A stretch of 64,000 nucleotides of DNA from Altericroceibacterium indicum. GTDB lineage: Bacteria > Pseudomonadota > Alphaproteobacteria > Sphingomonadales > Sphingomonadaceae. The stretch is from assembly GCF_009828105.1 (NCBI RefSeq), contig NZ_WTYQ01000001.1:620001-684000 (forward strand). The letters run 5' to 3'. Each line of letters opens with the position of its first letter. Position 1 is the first letter of the stretch. Made by a program: the position numbers and the translations under genes. This document shows, in pieces, positions 63,413 through 64,000 of the stretch. Under the pieces are notes generated by a model. It had not been told where the DNA came from. It ran no database searches and worked only from the letters and a program-made list of their open reading frames with translations.

Positions 63413-64000
63413 TTACTGCTTTTCGAAAGAAGCCGTAATGTCCAGAACCACCTGGTCGGATACCATTGGCACAAAAGCATCAATGCCAAATTCACTCCGC
63501 ATGATCTGTGCACGGCCTTCAAAACCAATAGTTTCGGCTTTGTTCATTCCGTTGACGCCAGCACCGGTGAGCTGGGCGGCGATCAGGACAGGGCGGGTAA
63601 CGCCATTCAGCGTAAGGTTGCCGGTAATATTGGCAGTGGTTGCGCCGGTTTTCTCAATGGAAGTTGAGACAAAATGCGCCGGGGCTGGGTTCGGGCCAAA
63701 GAAATCAGGCTTGCCGCCATCTTTTCCCGGGCTCAGCAAATGCTCATGCAAGCCCTCGCTTGCAACGGTGACAGAGGCAATCGGGATTGTGACATCAAGC
63801 TTCGTGGCTGCCATATTGGCCGGGTCCAATTTCAACGTGCCATCAATATCGCCAAAGATACCGAAATAATCGTTGAAATTGAAGTGATTGACGCGCCAAC
63901 CAACCAGAGTGTGGTGAGGGTCGGTCTTGTAGGTTCCTGCCGCTACTGCGCTGGCATTGACGGCTGTTGTGTATGGCGGAGAATCCTGGGCCTGAAGAGC
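63413..64000 (-). CDS. YceI family protein, 5' end outside the window
   Basis: The minus-strand frame stays open from the window edge (64000) to the TGA or equivalent stop at 63413, giving 195 residues without a start. The visible part starts with the remains of a signal region (LQAQDSP) and then has the mature YceI start YKTDPHHTLVGWRVNHFNF. YceI proteins are periplasmic lipocalin-like barrels that bind polyisoprenoids; ALLTAHP-like motifs are absent and no cytochrome b partner is seen. A leuA promoter region of about 270 bp lies between the two genes. Confidence 0.9.
   Translation of the reverse strand, partial: ALQAQDSPPYTTAVNASAVAAGTYKTDPHHTLVGWRVNHFNFNDYFGIFGDIDGTLKLDPANMAATKLDVTIPIASVTVASEGLHEHLLSPGKDGGKPDFFGPNPAPAHFVSTSIEKTGATTANITGNLTLNGVTRPVLIAAQLTGAGVNGMNKAETIGFEGRAQIMRSEFGIDAFVPMVSDQVVLDITASFEKQ

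Overview
The window looks like a chromosomal segment of an alphaproteobacterium of the order Sphingomonadales. The grounds are a moderately GC-rich sequence, the purN-purM / DUF2066 / short DnaA-like (Hda) gene order, the infA-maf-RNase E/G-like-yacG block, three large TonB-dependent receptors, a HWE-type histidine kinase, long-form PstC and PstA, and a DUF2794 gene. I see no insertion sequences, phage genes, CRISPR arrays or plasmid functions. Genes are densely packed, often with 1-8 nt overlaps, and no gap without a gene or RNA exceeds about 300 bases.

Layout. 1-6.8 kb: end of holC, a HWE kinase, ndk, purN/purM, a DUF2066 protein, hdaA, cysE and a DUF2794 gene. 7-13 kb: a phosphate-type porin behind a Pho-box-like site, gph, and a glmU-lipoprotein-glmS group for UDP-GlcNAc synthesis. 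13.1-14.4 kb: a threonine aldolase whose 5' leader folds on paper into a compact four-way junction. 14.4-21.7 kb: an iron region with two Fur-box-like sites, a small Cys/His-containing ORF, PepSY protein, DUF2271, DUF4198, ApbE, PiuC-type dioxygenase, a siderophore receptor and TonB. 21.8-26.6 kb: purQ and purS, an M16 lipoprotein peptidase, and purC. 26.9-34 kb: a large TonB receptor, a DUF1932 dehydrogenase, a MASE1-PAS-GGDEF diguanylate cyclase and an acyltransferase. 34.2-36.4 kb: tRNA-Phe, yacG, RNase E/G-like gene, maf, infA. 36.7-48.4 kb: a receptor with an Arg/Gly-rich insert, uvrC, tesB, a proton-pumping pyrophosphatase, a desaturase with a small membrane protein, thiL, S1/P1 nuclease and an extensin-like protein. 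48.6-57.2 kb: phoR-pstSCAB-phoU-phoB, all on the minus strand, preceded by a phospholipase A gene. 57.4-64 kb: TetR regulator, two tandem tRNA-Glu genes, recJ, an unknown gene, leuA with a candidate leucine leader peptide, and a truncated yceI-family gene.

How parts work together. Phosphate: PhoR/PhoB with PstSCAB-PhoU is complete; Pho-box-like sequences lie before pstS (overlapping the end of phoR) and, some 47 kb away, before the OprO/P-type porin, so porin and Pst transporter probably form one uptake route. Iron: two Fur-like sites bracket a block that would import a ferric siderophore (receptor and TonB) and handle redox release of iron (PepSY protein, DUF2271, ApbE, PiuC). Purines: purN, purM, purQ, purS and purC are present in two clusters.

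Most of the window is ordinary housekeeping DNA. The observations most worth following are the structured leader before the threonine aldolase, the leucine-rich leader peptide before leuA, the Fur-site small ORF, and the variant flavinylation-like motif in the DUF2271 protein. All coordinates, motifs and pairings were read by eye from the sequence; no database search or folding program was used.
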